The notes under the pieces were generated by a model. The model saw nothing but the letters and a program-made list of their open reading frames with translations. It was not told where the DNA came from and did no database searches. The position numbers and the translations under genes are program-made. Below, piece by piece: positions 44,301 to 59,300 of a stretch of 64,000 bases of DNA. Source of the DNA: Mytilisepta virgata (Eukaryota > Mollusca > Bivalvia > Mytilida > Mytilidae); assembly GCA_028015205.1 (NCBI GenBank), contig JAPWFG010000015.1, positions 124,001-188,000 of the forward strand, given 5' to 3'. Numbering within the stretch: the first letter of the stretch is position 1; each line of letters opens with the position of its first letter.

Positions 44301-47300
44301 GCCATATCTTTTAAATTTTTTGTCCAAATATAAATTCCTGACAACATGCACATCTCCATAGAGTGATCTAACACTCCAGAAAGTTTCATGAGAATCATAC
44401 AAGAAATGTAGGAGGAGTTGCGGAAAACGTTATTTCGGACAGACAGACAGACTGAAACCTATATACCCTCCCAAGATATGACCTTAACCCTGACAAATCA
44501 ATTAGTAGTATAATTTAGTATAATCGTACCATCATCCATGTCTGGGTTCTGCAAAAGCAGATCTCTACAGGTGATGCCTGGGTTATGTTTTTTACCATTA
44601 GGTATTTTTGTACGGTGAAGAGCTTCTTGGATTCTGGACAAGTCATCATGGAGGTGTGGAGTTTCCTTGCTTGGTTCATCACCATACTAAAATCCAATTA
44701 AAAAATACATTTTTTTTTTATCTTTCTCAGGATTCATGAGATTTTGCTTGATGCCATTATCCGGTTCGAACCTTGAAAATTGGTACGTTACTGGGGCCCT
44801 GCCAATCATGAGCAAACAGATGAAAAATACAAGATTTCAATACAAACCAGCTGAACATGCATAAAGGAACACACCCCAATTCTTTTGTTTGTTTGTTTTT
44901 TTTTGGTGCAGTATATTCTTTTTTTTTTTACTGTGTTACTACCAGAAAAAAAAAAAACATCAACATAAAAAATCAAAGTACTAAAAACATGAAACTTTTT
45001 ATGTCAGACAATGCTTTCCAATGATAAGGATTCAAGAATTGACGCGAACAATTTAAGTGCAATTGTACAGTGCATTACATATACTTTTCATTTGTAGATA
45101 TTATAATGTTACTGTAACTTCTTCTTCTCTGTATTAACCTCCTTTTATAAGGAGCACCTCCCAAAGAAATAAAATTAAGCTTAAAATATCTTAAGTAAAA
45201 CATATATGTACAGCACACTTAATATATTTTTATTGTAACACACTGTCTCCTACAGATATTCATCTGAATGGTTATCTAAAAATAAAACTCATTAGAAACT
45301 TTTGCCACTATTTTGTGAATTTTCAGACAAAGACTGCACTAAAATTTTTTTTTTTGTACTTAAATGAAATTATTGCGAAAAATGTGACATGGTTGTAATC
45401 GCAATAATTTAAATTTTTTTTATGAATGACGCAGGATTTTTCTCAATATCCCAGAAATTAAAATCGCATTTTGGTCTAATTTGATAAAATCTCATTAATA
45501 AATGCACGCAATAATTTCTGAATTAACATTTATTCTGTACCACAATGAAAAATTCAATGATGCTATAACTTGATCCCATGAATGATCGTGTCATCAAGTA
45601 CATGTCACATGATGTGTTTAGTTGTATGTTACAATGCAAGGAATGTTCTTAATTAGGGGGCAACCATTTGATTTTTCATGGGCAGGGGGCACAGGCTAGG
45701 ATCAAATGTTCGATACTGCCTATTTTTTTCTTCGACATTTTGGGCATGATTTCCCCCCCCCTAAAAATCAAATGGTTGCTCCCTTATCAACTCTAGAACT
45801 TTTGAAATCCAACCAATAAAAATCACAGTCTCTTCTTGAAATGGTAACAAAGCAACAGTTGAAGCTTGTTACAGTTTCTTTAGTTGAATAGTTATATTAA
45901 ATAAGGAAATTTCAACTTACATAAAGTGGATCTGGTCCTTTTTGGTTGTTGTAAGTTGGGATACGTGGATGTGGAGCATAACCCTGCAATAAAAGTAGAG
46001 ACTCTCATGAGCTTGTATTGCTCACCTTGATTTACTTTGCCCACCTTCAGCAGGGTTGAGGTTTTTTGTTGGCTATTTCTCGGCGGCCAGTTTTTATTGG
46101 TGGAGGAAGCCGGAATACCCGTAGAAAACCACGACCTTAGGAAAATTGGCAATCCTTTTCAATTAAGATAGGAGTCGAACATAATTTTTACATATTATGT
46201 AGTAAAGTTTGTTAAGGACATTTATTTAAAGTTTGGATTCAATTGAATATATTATTCGTCAGAAGATGTTTTTTAAGTTCAGCCAATAAAAAATTGGAAT
46301 AGACTCTGGCAGCCATGTTTCTTGAACAAAACTTTGTAAAGACCTTACAAGGTAAATCTCTGCAAAATTTGGTTAAAATATGTTTTGTGGTTTTTAAGAA
46401 GATCAAAATGTGAAAAGTTAATGGATGACAGATGCCAAGTAATGGTAATAGCTTCATTTGGCATTTAGCCAGATGATCTAAAAATAGACATTTATAGTTC
46501 ACAGTTGCTAAAAAAATGACTGATGGCTATTACTACAAATTCAAAAATAATACTAGAAATTCTTGCAAGACAAGGTTTGCAATACATTAACCTATTTGAT
46601 AAAATGTTGTGTTTTTAATTTTTGACTGTCAGAATTTTGAATCTTGATAGTTTAAAATAAAGAAAGAAAAATTAAAAAAACACAACAGCTATCATATATG
46701 CATATCATATATAAAATTAAAAACATCTAAAACAGAAAAAAAGTTTTTCGAGTATTTTTATAAAATAAAGGTTCAAAGTGATAAAAAATGTTTTCTGCCA
46801 CAAAAAAAAAAAAAAAACACAAGTCAATTGTTTGTATTAAACTGTACAATAATACACAAGATCCAGAATTAAAAAAAGGTTCAAAATGAAAAAACTCACT
46901 GGTGCTCCTGGAGGTCCTGGTCGTCCTGGCGGTCCAGCTGGTCCCTAAAATACACAAGCGTAACACATACTAATGCTCCTTTCTAGAAGTAGCTCTAAAT
47001 ACAAAATTAACACAATCTGCTCCATTTTCATAATGACTTCTTTTTTCACATGAACTATTCTGAATGCATTAAAGTATCAATAGAGAAATTCACTTGAGAA
47101 CTATGTATTTTCTGAAGAAGTGGACGATGACAATTTGACAATTCATAGCTTTAAGTTAATAGTTGCCATTATAATAAGGTAATACTGCATATCATAAAAA
47201 TTGAAGGTGTGACAATCTAAAAAATTTGACACCATTATAATTGTTTACTGCAACGATATGTTTTCTTTATATCCACATGTTCTTAATAATGTGATATCAT

Positions 47301-50300
47301 AGTTAATTCTCAACTAATCAGAGCTCAGACCTGATATTGGTAGAATCGTCAGGCAGAAATTTTGCCCACATGTTCCCAATAATGTGATATCATAGTTAAT
47401 TCTCAATTAATCAGAGCTCAGACCTGATACTGGTAGAATCTTCAGGCAGAAATTTTGCCAACTTTAATATATTGGAAATATTTAATTCAATTTTCTCATG
47501 TGTATAAATATTGTGAAATTTAATTTTCTCATGTGTATAAATATTGTGAAATTTAATTTTCACATGTGTGTAAATATTGTGACTCTCACACAACGGAGGG
47601 TAAAAACAGGATTTTCCAAGATTATATTCTCTCCCTTATTTGGTACTTACGGTTAATCCGTCATCTCCCTGTGGTCCTCGTTGTCCCTATAATAAGTATA
47701 AATGTTAAACATAGATAAGTTTATTGTGTCATTATTAAATTGTACATAAAAATTGAAGAATACTGTTGCATTTTTTTTTAACTCGTTTCTCACAAATAAT
47801 ACCCTCACTAAAATTCTGAATTATGAAAGTAATATCCTGTAACATGTACATTTATATACTTCATACGAGTATGAACATACTTGTAATCGTATGATAAATC
47901 TAAAATCAAGACCGGTTTAAACATGTCATCATAGATTTGTTCTCAACAGACACTGATAGATAGCCAAGCTTTCGATTTCAATAAAAATATGAGTCATTTT
48001 AAAAAAAAAAAAATTATTCCAAATAGAAAAAGATGATAGTTCTCAACAAAGTTGATATGAAATTTAAACTGTAAAAGCTATAGAATAAAGTAAAATTTAA
48101 CCTTGTTTATAATTTACAATTTTGAAAAATAAACTAATTTATCAGCAATTCGTACATATTTCCTTTGATCTTTTTGCCTAATATTTTCGAGTATCACATA
48201 AAGGCTGTATCACTGAAAACATTAGGCAATATATTGTGTGACTTTATGCAGATCTACTTATCTGATCGTCCAATGAAAATGAATTACGGAAATTATCAAT
48301 AACAAGTCATCAATTCATGCAAATAGTCAATATTTTCCTTTCCCATTCACTGTCAAGAATGTGTTTCAAAATGATGTCAAACGCCAATGATTGGTCAACC
48401 GCAATACAAACTTCTTCCGCTATGAAAAATAGTGCACATTAAAATTAGTTGAAAAAGTGACATTTTTCAGGAAAAAATGAATTACTGATAAACAGAATAA
48501 TAGGTAGTTTCAATTTTTATACTGACTATATCATGTGGAATATCTAAACTCGCCCTTTGGGCTCATCTAGATATTCCACATGATATAGTCAGTATCAAAA
48601 ATGAAACTACCTATTATTCTATATACATTTTATTAAGAGAACATTATGCATGAAATATTTCAATCAACTTTGATACATAATCCTGTTGGCTTTAGAAAAC
48701 AATTTTTTAAACCTCTCAATCTTAAATTATGACATTATACAATTTACATACTGCTGGTCCAGGTAACCCTGGTGGTCCGGGTTCTCCATCACGTCCATTA
48801 TTTCCTCTAGCTCCATTATTACCCTGTCAATACAATTTACAGAAACAAATGAAAATATTGAAAGGAAATTAAATGTGGAATCTAAAGAAGTAAAAATCAT
48901 TTGTTAAAATAAACTTTTTAAAGAAGTGTTTCTTCAGACAGTTTTCTAATATTATTATGGCAAATTCAGAAAGTTCTGTGTGTTCCATTTTGATTGTTGA
49001 ATCAAAATTGTGGTATAGTATGGTCAACTACATATCATGACCAACAATCCTACAAAATATGAAAGCAATCCAACAAGAGGAGATAATAAACAAAGTCCCA
49101 TAACTCCTATAAAAATCAATAAATCAAAATGGAGATATAGTATGATAATCTTTATATCACTGATAACAATCCTGCAAATTATACACAAAATTTGCAAAAC
49201 AGTTTCAGAGGAGTTGTGTACACAAGGTATGCATATGATACAATGTGATAAAATACAACTAAGTTCCGTAACTCCTATCAAAATCAATGAATCAAAAGGG
49301 TGGTACAGTATAATAATCTTCAGAGCATAGGTAAAATAAAGTTATTTTTCTGGAAAATTTCAAACATTTCTCTCATATATCACTGAAAACTTTTTTTTAT
49401 ATTTTTTTTGTAGTTTTTGCCATAATAGACCCAACATGCATCAAATTTTCCACAAGAGCAGATTTTCTGTTTTCAATACAAAATTCACTGTTTTTTGCAC
49501 CATATATGATAAAGGTAAGTTCTGTTTTTAAAATTTCGAACCCTGTTGATTAATGGTATAAATAACAATACTGAAAACTGTCTCATTGTCCAGTACACAA
49601 TTTCCTTTCCTTTAAAGAAAATATTTTGAAAACTTTAAAACGTGAATCCATAAGGGACTGAATATTTTTCTCAAGTTTACATGTGTTTAATTTATACACA
49701 TTAATTTAATGATTTTGCTGCATAAAGGCCATATTAATGGACATAGGTGGAATTCTACTAAAAAATGGAATATAATTACCCCGTCAAGATAGTATTGACA
49801 TGTGTAAATGAATATACTTTTGCAAAAACTTACGGGCTGCCCAGGTGGTCCTGGTGGTCCACTTATACCAGTCTCTCCTGCTGGTCCCTAAAATAAAACA
49901 TATTTATATAACCAAATGAAATATAACACATTTCTCCTACACTTGACAGAGATTTTTTCTCTACCAAATATCTGTTTTCTATTTAAGTTTAATGAAATTC
50001 ATTAAGATATTTATGTTACAATCCATTTCCTAAATAGAGAAAACAGCCAAGAAAAAGATTTATCCTTGTTTTGCCTAGTGATTTCACTGATCTCATGTAC
50101 TTTATGAAGTTGTGTTAACATAACAGCTGTAATAACGACATCCTTATAAGTTCAGCTACAACCTTTCATTTTCACATCGGATTTCAATTCAATTTTGAAA
50201 GGATGTGTCAAAAAAAAAAAATAATTGCATAATGGACTATGAAAATGTCACTTATGGATTTCAAAAATCTTTTATTAAAGTTAAATCTTTAAACTTGCAT

Positions 50301-53300
50301 TACCAGTAAACCTGATACCCAACCATCAAATTCACAATTGATATCGGTAAATATTAAAAATACAATACAATGTCCTATTATTTATATGACACATTTTCAT
50401 ACAAAAATTCTTTTCCAATCAGATTGAAAATAGAAAATAGCATCAGGTATTAAAATGCACCATAAATGTCCTCAGTTTCTTGTTTTACTTTTAACGAGAA
50501 AATTGTTTTGAATTATTGCATGTATGCATCAAGGAAAATGTGTAAAATAATTTTTTATATGACCTACCTGTGGTCCTGGAAGTCCCTGTGATCCTGGCAT
50601 GCCAGGCCATCCTTTGTCTCCCTAGAAATACAAAAATATGTGATTTTCATTCATGTAACTTTTTTTCCTTAATGTATTCTTATTAAAAAGCAGAAAAAAG
50701 TTAGATTTAAAGAAAAAGTACACAGAAATGTTTCATATAATCAGAGATGTTTTTGACAACCAAAAAAAAACACAAACATGCTGCATGTGAAAAATTTTTA
50801 CAATAAATAAGAAATTTCTCCTGGACAAATATAGATTTCCATAATCTGAATTGTTAAAAAATGGAATGAAACAATCCATGTATAATTTAGTTTCTATATA
50901 AATAGAATTCATTATTCTTCATTAGCTACCAAATTTTGTGGTGTTTGTGAGTTAAGCAGAACCTTAAATTTAAATATATGATCAAATTATAATATTCAAC
51001 ATATGCTCAAAACAACAGGATTTTCACCCAAAACAAAACTTAAGGAATTCACAGAATTTTCTCCACAAATGTTCTTTATAAAAATGATTTTGATTTCCCT
51101 ACCTTGGATCCTGTTCTTCCTGTCTCACCAGTGGCACCTGTTTGTCCTGAAGCTCCCTGAAAATAATTATACAGATATCATCAAATATATTACTATAAAG
51201 ATTGGCTAGTTATCTCCCTTAAAAGTGACATGTAAGGGAGTTAATTCTAACTTCTCCTTTCAGTCCCTGTGGATAAACTTTATAAAGGGGAAATGAGGGA
51301 ATACATAGCCAAGTTGTCTAGGTAATTTTTCATAACCACCAAAGATTAGTAGCCTGAAAACACTGAGGATATGATTTCAAAGCATATCATGTTGTTTCAG
51401 GTGAGGTATGTTAGATTCCAATGTTAGGTCAAAGCATATCATGTTTGTTTCAGGTGAGGTGTGTTAGATTCCAATGTGAGTCAAAGCATGTTGTTTCAGG
51501 TGAGGTGTGTTAGATTCCAATGTGAGGTCAAAGCATATCATGTTGTTTCAGGTGAGGTGTGTTAGATTCCGATGTAAGGTCAAAGCATATCATGTTGTTT
51601 CAGGTGAGGTGTGTTAGATTCCAATGTGAGTCAAAGCATATCATGTTGTTTCAGGTGAGCTGTTAGATTCCAATGTTAGGTCAAAGCATTAAATGTTGTT
51701 TCAGGTGAGGTGTGTTAGATTCCAATGTGAGGTCAAAGCATATAATGTTGTTTTAGGTGAGGTGTGTTAGATTCCGATGTGAAGTCAAAGCATATTATGT
51801 TGTTTCAGGTGAGGTGTGTTAGATTCCGATGTGAGGTCAAAGCATATCAATAATCATGTTGTTTCAGGTGAGGTGTGTTTGTCCTTGTGAACATGTTTGC
51901 CACAAACAAATGTGACATTGCTAAACATGTGTACCACAAACAAATGTGACATAGCTGAACATGTGTACCACAAACAAATTTTACATTGCTGAACATGTGT
52001 ACCACAAACAAATGTGACATTGCTGAACATGTGTACCACAAACAAATGTGACATTGCTAAACATGTGTACCACAAACAAATGTGACATAGCTGAACATGT
52101 GTACCACAAACAAATTTTACATTGCTGAACATGTGTACCACAAACAAATTTTACATTGCTGAACATGTGTACCACAAACAAATGTGACATTGCTGAACAT
52201 GTGTACCACAAACAAATGTGACATTGCTAAACATGTGTACCACAAACAAATTTTACATTGCTGAACATGTGTACCACAAACAAATGTGACATTGCTGAAC
52301 ATGTGTACCACAAACAAATGTTACATTGCTGAACATGTGTAAGTTTTGTTTCAAAAAGTGTGAACCATGTTGATTTTTGTGATATACAAAATGTTAACTT
52401 GAAATAACAAAATTGTAGTATCTCTGTAGTTTTTTCATCAAGAAATCAGTTGCCAAAATACATGGGACACACAGCAGATCCTCTCCTTACCATGGTACAA
52501 AAAAAAAAACCATGAACAAAATGAAAATACTCACTGGGGGTCCTTGTTGTCCTGGGCCACCTGGAATTCCTGATTCTCCGGCTGGTCCCTGAAAAACATG
52601 ACATATAAAATAAAAGATACACTACAATAATAAGTCTGGTATAAATTCTTTCAAGTTCATGTAATCAAACATTTTGAAAATATGCATGGGTGAAAGTACA
52701 GAATATGCCAAAATCCGGATATTTGGAAGAATCAAATATTTTAAAAATATTTAATATATGAATATATAGACTGAAATGGTCAAAATCCGTAAATCCAGCA
52801 AATTTCGGAAAACTTTCAGTCATGAATATGCAACATGTATTGTTATTGTGCATCAGAAAATTTTTAGGATTGTAGATTGTTCATTTAGAAACAATTTCCA
52901 TACAAATTTTTATATCTACAGGATGTATATAATAAATACATGTATTATTACAGAATTATAGTTTTTGTCAAGCTTTGATAAATATTTGAACTAATTTGCA
53001 TCATGATATACTCTTTGGTAAATTTTTGTGTTAATATCATGGTGAGTTTCTACATAAGTGTCAGTACCATGACCACAAATAAAATAAATACATTTTTGCT
53101 ATCTTTCGTAAGGTCAGTTCAGGTTAATTTATAGATTACTATCCATCCCTTCTAATAAATATGATGCCTTTGGAAGGGTTTTATTTTTCATTTTTTATTG
53201 TAAGTATATATTTTTCTTGTCAACTCATGTTTTGAAATGCCAATGAGTGCAAAAATTCTAGCAAACAAAGATTTTGCCAGAAACGGACACTAAAAAATTC

Positions 53301-56300
53301 TGAAAATCAGATTCTGGGAAATAAAATTGGGCAGGCAAATTTTCAGGGGACGGGTGGGGATGGTGATCTATCAATTAACTTGAACTGGCCAAAGTTTTCA
53401 TCCCCTAACATCTGACTTGGATTTCACAAACACTTCAGATTAGAGGACTTCCTCAACTTAATATCAAGTACTGATCAATCAAAGTGCTGGAAATTCAACA
53501 TACAAGTATAACGCAAAACTTTCAAAAATTTCACAGTCAACTGAATCATTTTCAATTAATTTAATTACCATTACCACTACTAAATGCAAACTGATATAAA
53601 GACATTACCCTTTCTCCACGTTCTCCTGGAGATCCTTCTTGGCCACTTGGTCCTGATGGTCCCTGAAAAAAAAAATAAAAAATTTGTTACCATGGAAACA
53701 GCACTTTTTTTTACACTTACTTTCCTACAGAAATGCCTACTTTTCTAATGCTGGAACTACAGCAAGATACAGCTGTGGGATATATTTCAAGAATTATTTT
53801 TTTTATCATCTGGTTGTTCACAAAGTGACCAGTTTTTACTTTAAACCACAAATCCTTCTTTTAAAGTACTGATATATAACACATTTTTCTGAAATGTTTT
53901 TAATTGTCTCAATTCAAAACCAAAAATAGATAAAACATTATTCAATCTTATTTTGAGTTAATAAATATACCTTCATAACTTTATGGATGGTTTAGAATCT
54001 ATTCGGGATTTCAATGTATTTTCATGAATTCAACATGTATCCACAAATCAATATTCAGTATATCAGATTATTATTGTCGAGTATTGATTTCAGTTTTAGT
54101 GGTTTGTCAAAAGCTCTTTGGTCACAAGAAGTGTTTGTGGGATTGTCTGCCTTTGTGCAATTATCTCCCTTTAACAATCAGTATTTGAGGGATTGTCTCC
54201 CTTTAAGAATCAAGGTGATCAACCTTGTCAATTTTCCCTTATTTGTTACGGGTTGTTCCACAACTTATTGTGTAGGGGGTTGGAAGGCCCTTCAATTAAA
54301 ATTGTTTTTTTAAATCTGCCATACACAATCCAGGATTATATGAATTTATGCATGGTTGGATAAAACAAACAGTCCTTCCAAAACCAATATATATTTAACT
54401 CTAGAACAGATCTAACCGGTTACATAAATATAATCATACATAAGTTTCTCATTGAACCATAGAATTTCTATAGATTGTTACAATAATCTATTTTTTGATT
54501 AGACTGGTTACATGGATATAATCATAAAAATGTTTTTAATTGGACCATTGACTTTTGATGCATTTTTTACCTGAGGTCCGGGTGGTCCCTGCAAACCTGG
54601 AGGTCCTGATGGTCCACGTGAACCCTTTGATCCCTGTTGTCCTGAAGCTCCAGGCATACCATTCAAACCAGCTGGACCCTACAAATAATTCAATATCAAC
54701 TGTAAAATTTGGTGTTCAATATGTGCTCTTTCATCAAATAATATGGTTTCTTGAATTTAAGGATGATCGCTGGTCTAATAGGAAATAAATAGGATTTGAA
54801 ATAGGTGTTTTAGTTTGAGAGAACATATGAATAGTAAACAAATAAACAAGAAAAAAATATAGGTTCATGTGCTCATTTTAGAGCTATAAGGCTTTGAAAA
54901 TTTGCAGGAAATGGGTTTTCTCTGGATTTTTCATTGTATTTGCATTGACAACTTCAGTCCCTCAAAGACGTACGAAAAAATAAAAAGGATTTCATAAAAT
55001 TTTGGCAATATATATCATTGAATTATAAAATAAAAAGTGGGGGTCCATGGGCAAAAAAATTGATGTTTAAGAAATGGATAAAACCCGAGGATTCCGAAAA
55101 TCTGACAAAAAGACCAAAACATGACCAGCGAGCATCCTTAAGTAACAAAACAAATCAAATTGAATATTTTATTGGACAAAGTACATATAATATAATGCGT
55201 ATTCCAAGTGTACAATATATAAAACATGACAAATAATGTAAATACAACATAATGTGATATCTTAACAGTGATTTTTTTAGACCTGGGCACTTCTTTATTC
55301 AATTATTAAATAGCACCTAACCATCCAAGATTCGCCCACCTATTATTTGTTAATTACAGGTGTTACAATTGATTTAATATAAACATGTTAAGCCTTCCAC
55401 ATACATGTAGCTAATCATTTCAGTATTACACGTAAATTTGGATAATCTCCCCCTGATACCGCTAGAGGGATCTTTTCTTGAAAAAAAACAAGAATTTGTT
55501 ATCAACGATGCCATTTCTGGGGGTTTGTTGAAGATTTTACAATGGGTGAAACATTGAGTTATGGGAGATTTTATAAATAAGTGGTGCAACATTGAGTTAT
55601 GGGATATTTTATAACTAAGTACAGTTTGTGTATTCGATTTGAAGGATTCTACTGTAATGTACAAAAGATCTTATTTCAAACATCCAAGAGATCAGCAATT
55701 TTTTGTATCTTAGAACTTTTGAAAAGTAGAAATTATGAAGAAAGAAGTAAAAAAAAGTTTTTCAACAGTGTTTTTTCTAAGGATTAAGGGTTAGTGCCTT
55801 TTCAGCCAATTTTGGGAAGAAATTTGGACCATTTTTGGGAATTCTGCATGATTTTTAAATAATTTCCATTGGGAAAAGTCCTTATAAAGGACCCAAATTA
55901 GCTGAGAAAAAGTGTTCATTATGTAGAAATGTGGTTTTAAAGACATGATTCTGCAATAAAAGTTTTATGACAGTTAGAATTTATAAACCTACTAAGGCAT
56001 GTCATTTAAGTTGTTTTTCAGTAAAGAAATAGACAAATAAACATAAAATTATCAAAATTAGATTTATTTATTATAATTCAACAAAATATATTAAGAAATG
56101 TGTCTTATATTGAAAGTTTTACACCTTTATTATAAGAAAGAAATGGAGAATGGAAAGAAAGGAATATCTACTGTAAATTCGGAAATTATTGCAATGTTTT
56201 TATTATTGCGAAAAATGCGAAGGGTTGTTATCGCAATAATTTAAACTCGCATTTTGGATTTTTTTTATATGAATGAAGTGGGGTTTTTCTCAATATCGCA

Positions 56301-59300
56301 AAAATTAAAATCGCATTTTGGTCTGAAATGACAAAATCGCAATAATAAATGCACACAATAATTTCTGAATTTACAGTAACATTCGATTAAGGAAATAAAA
56401 AATTATAATGAAATTTAATGATATAAAGAGATATAATATTTTTATTTTATTATCTTATTGAAATGTAAAAAAAATCAGGTTGTTTGTTTAGAAGATTCGA
56501 CTTTTAAGTCTTCTATTTCATAATAATTTAAATAAAAAGTAGAAGTTATATGACTCACACCCTGCATACTGTTCTGTAAACCATGGATCAATCTGGATCC
56601 ACGGTAAGCAATACCCATGTTTACCAGTATTCCAGCTAGAATGTAAGGGCAGAGGGGCATACATTGAAAATAAGGGGCACTTTAACGTGTTTCAGGATCT
56701 GAAAAGGGCAAACAAGATCAAGTCAACTTTTAAGGAATGTTAATTATTCACTTATCTAATGCCCTTTTCAGAGTTCTGTTAGGTTCCCCAGTACTCTTTA
56801 ATTCATTTTCAATTAATTCAGTATTGTTTATGTGTATTTAAAAAGTGATTTGTTGTATTTTATATTATACTTATTGCAGAGGGGAGCACTGAAAGGGCAG
56901 AGGGGTGCATTGGAAAAGGCGCAGGGTGCTGTACTCCTCTATTTTTAGCTAGCTGGAACACTGTTTACCATTAGAACATGATATGGATCCAATTTAATAT
57001 CAGTTTGTAATGGATAAAATGGATATTTCTGACCATGGAGCCAGATTTATCTGCGGTTTGCAGAACTGTATGCAGGGTGTGTGACTTATTCCATATATTT
57101 AAACAACTTTACTATCTTAAATAAGGTGTTATAAATTTTATCTTATGTAAGGTGTTATACATAACATGTATTTTATTTTCCAGTGTATTTGATCATGTAA
57201 CTTGAATGTACAAAACTGAAACCTAACAGTAACAGGTCCCATCTTTGGTGGCAATAAAAATACCTAAAGAAAATACAGCCACACAAAGGTGTGAAAGAAT
57301 AAATCTTAAAATAATTATGGTTATTCAACACTTTGAAAGCATTCACATATCATGTGTCGGTTTTACCTCTTAAAAATGCAAAGGTAATACACAAGTTTCT
57401 ACAGATACATAAAAGGACTGACCTCTGTAAATGTAAAGTTTATTGGTGTTAAAGTTGACCAATATTCAGCAGTTTATGAACAGAATGAGAAAATGAATCA
57501 GAAACAGTGTTAACCATATGATCTGGTTTTACTCATCTGGTTTATCAAAACATAAAATTTTCTTTTGATCTTCAGGTAATCAGGTACTAATGATAAAACG
57601 TTAATGATAGTTCTAATTTAATAAAAATTTTAAAATAATATTGTCACATCATTACCAGATTACAAACAATAGAAATCAACCACCAAAAACTTTGTTAAAA
57701 CAATCCACTTTAAGGTAGATCAATACTAATATTTTTAGCACATATATTTTCCTAATTTTTTCCAGGCAGGATTTTGGATTGATGTACTTTGAAATTTCAA
57801 TTTAAAAAACATAGGTCACCGTTCTTGATTTTGAGATAATTGAGTCTTAATGTTGATAAATTGCATATAGATTATATAGGGAAAATCCGAATTTCTCATA
57901 CAATAAAAAAACTGGCAGATAGAATTTTTTATAAAATTGTGAAAAGAACACTTATCTGGAATGATTTCATATTATTAAATGAAAAGTTGGAGTCACCGTT
58001 CTTTTTTTCTTGCTATTTCCAAAAAAACTAAAATTTCCTTTACATTAAAAAAATTTTCTGCCAATTATCTCCCCTGAAAAGGTTTCTTTTTAGAATAAAT
58101 TTTGTAATTTTGCTATTTATGCATTTTTGTCAATTATTTTATATAAATAAACTCAAGATATATATTTTACCTTATATCAAATACTATTTATCGTTGACGT
58201 ATATATTTACATACAAATTTGAAAGATGCCCAAAAAAATGGTCAGTGTATTAGACACCCTTCTTTGAATTATGATAATAATTATTATTTTTATCAGTTTT
58301 TAAATTTTATAATATTTAAATTTTATAATATTTAAAACTGTATGGTTTTTTTATTATTCGATGTCAATATATTCAACTTAAAATAGTTGAGTTTATCAAT
58401 GTCATAATTTTTTCCCTTTGGTAAACTCAGCTGTAACACCTACCGTAACACCAATCAACTGGAAAAAAACAGATGGTCAATTTATAATGCAAACAACAAA
58501 CACATTTTACCTGGGCTTTGTCATCACATCATAAGGTATTTGGTCAATAAAATATTCAGTTTTCAGTGCACATACTCAAAATATTTCAACCAAGTATATG
58601 CCTTTTTAAAGCTTAATTTTCTCTATTTCAAACTAATTTTCATACCTAAAAAACTCATAAGCATGGATAAAAATATTTTAACTATTCAAAAAAAAAAAAA
58701 TTTGTTTATGTTAACAAAAAGTATAAGTGCTAAAATCTAAGATTAAACACAACCCACGCATATCTTCACTGTACAATCTATTGTAGCTAAATGAAGTTTT
58801 AAAGGTAAATTTGGATTATCTGCCCCTGTCATCTGGTTTTTTGGAAAAGGGTCAATTGCTCTTTCATGGGTGCTTAAATTTGTGGATTTTAAATTTCAAG
58901 AAAGAAAACAATCTACATGTGGCAAGTATTCATCTGCAAAGGTTTAAAATAGTATTTTGTAATAAATATTGTTGTCAATAAACAGATTGGAACACCTATT
59001 TAGGTATAGAGCATATTTGCCTTATGTTGGAACCTTTTTAATTTTGTTGTAACCAAATATGTTGAAATCCAATTTTTGATCTGTTCTTAACATAGTTAAT
59101 ATGTAAAGAACATTATTAAAGAAAAAAAAAATAATATGTAAAGAACATGAATAATTCAAAACTGCCATGGAGAAAAATTGAAAAAAAAATATGTATGTTT
59201 TATGAGCACACGTTGGCCTGATATAATTATTTGACAGTAATTTGTCGACTTACAGGTTCTCCAGGAGATCCTTGGAATCCAGGCTGTCCCTGTGCTCCTG

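Noticed and set aside
51847..52317. Overlapping minus-strand open frames of 64-97 codons with repeated [22 protein letters not shown] peptides
   Set aside because: They follow exactly from a 34-bp tandem repeat without stop codons in any frame. There is no independent start, splice or codon signal.
51886..52342. Possible CRISPR-like array
   Set aside because: The 34-bp units are contiguous with no unique spacers, and the genome is eukaryotic.
55801..59250. Further Gly-X-Y exons in the 4.6-kb gap between 54678 and 59254
   Set aside because: I looked for the GGTCC/CCTGG-rich plus-strand pattern next to splice sites and found none. The gap holds a MITE, an inverted repeat and AT-rich sequence.
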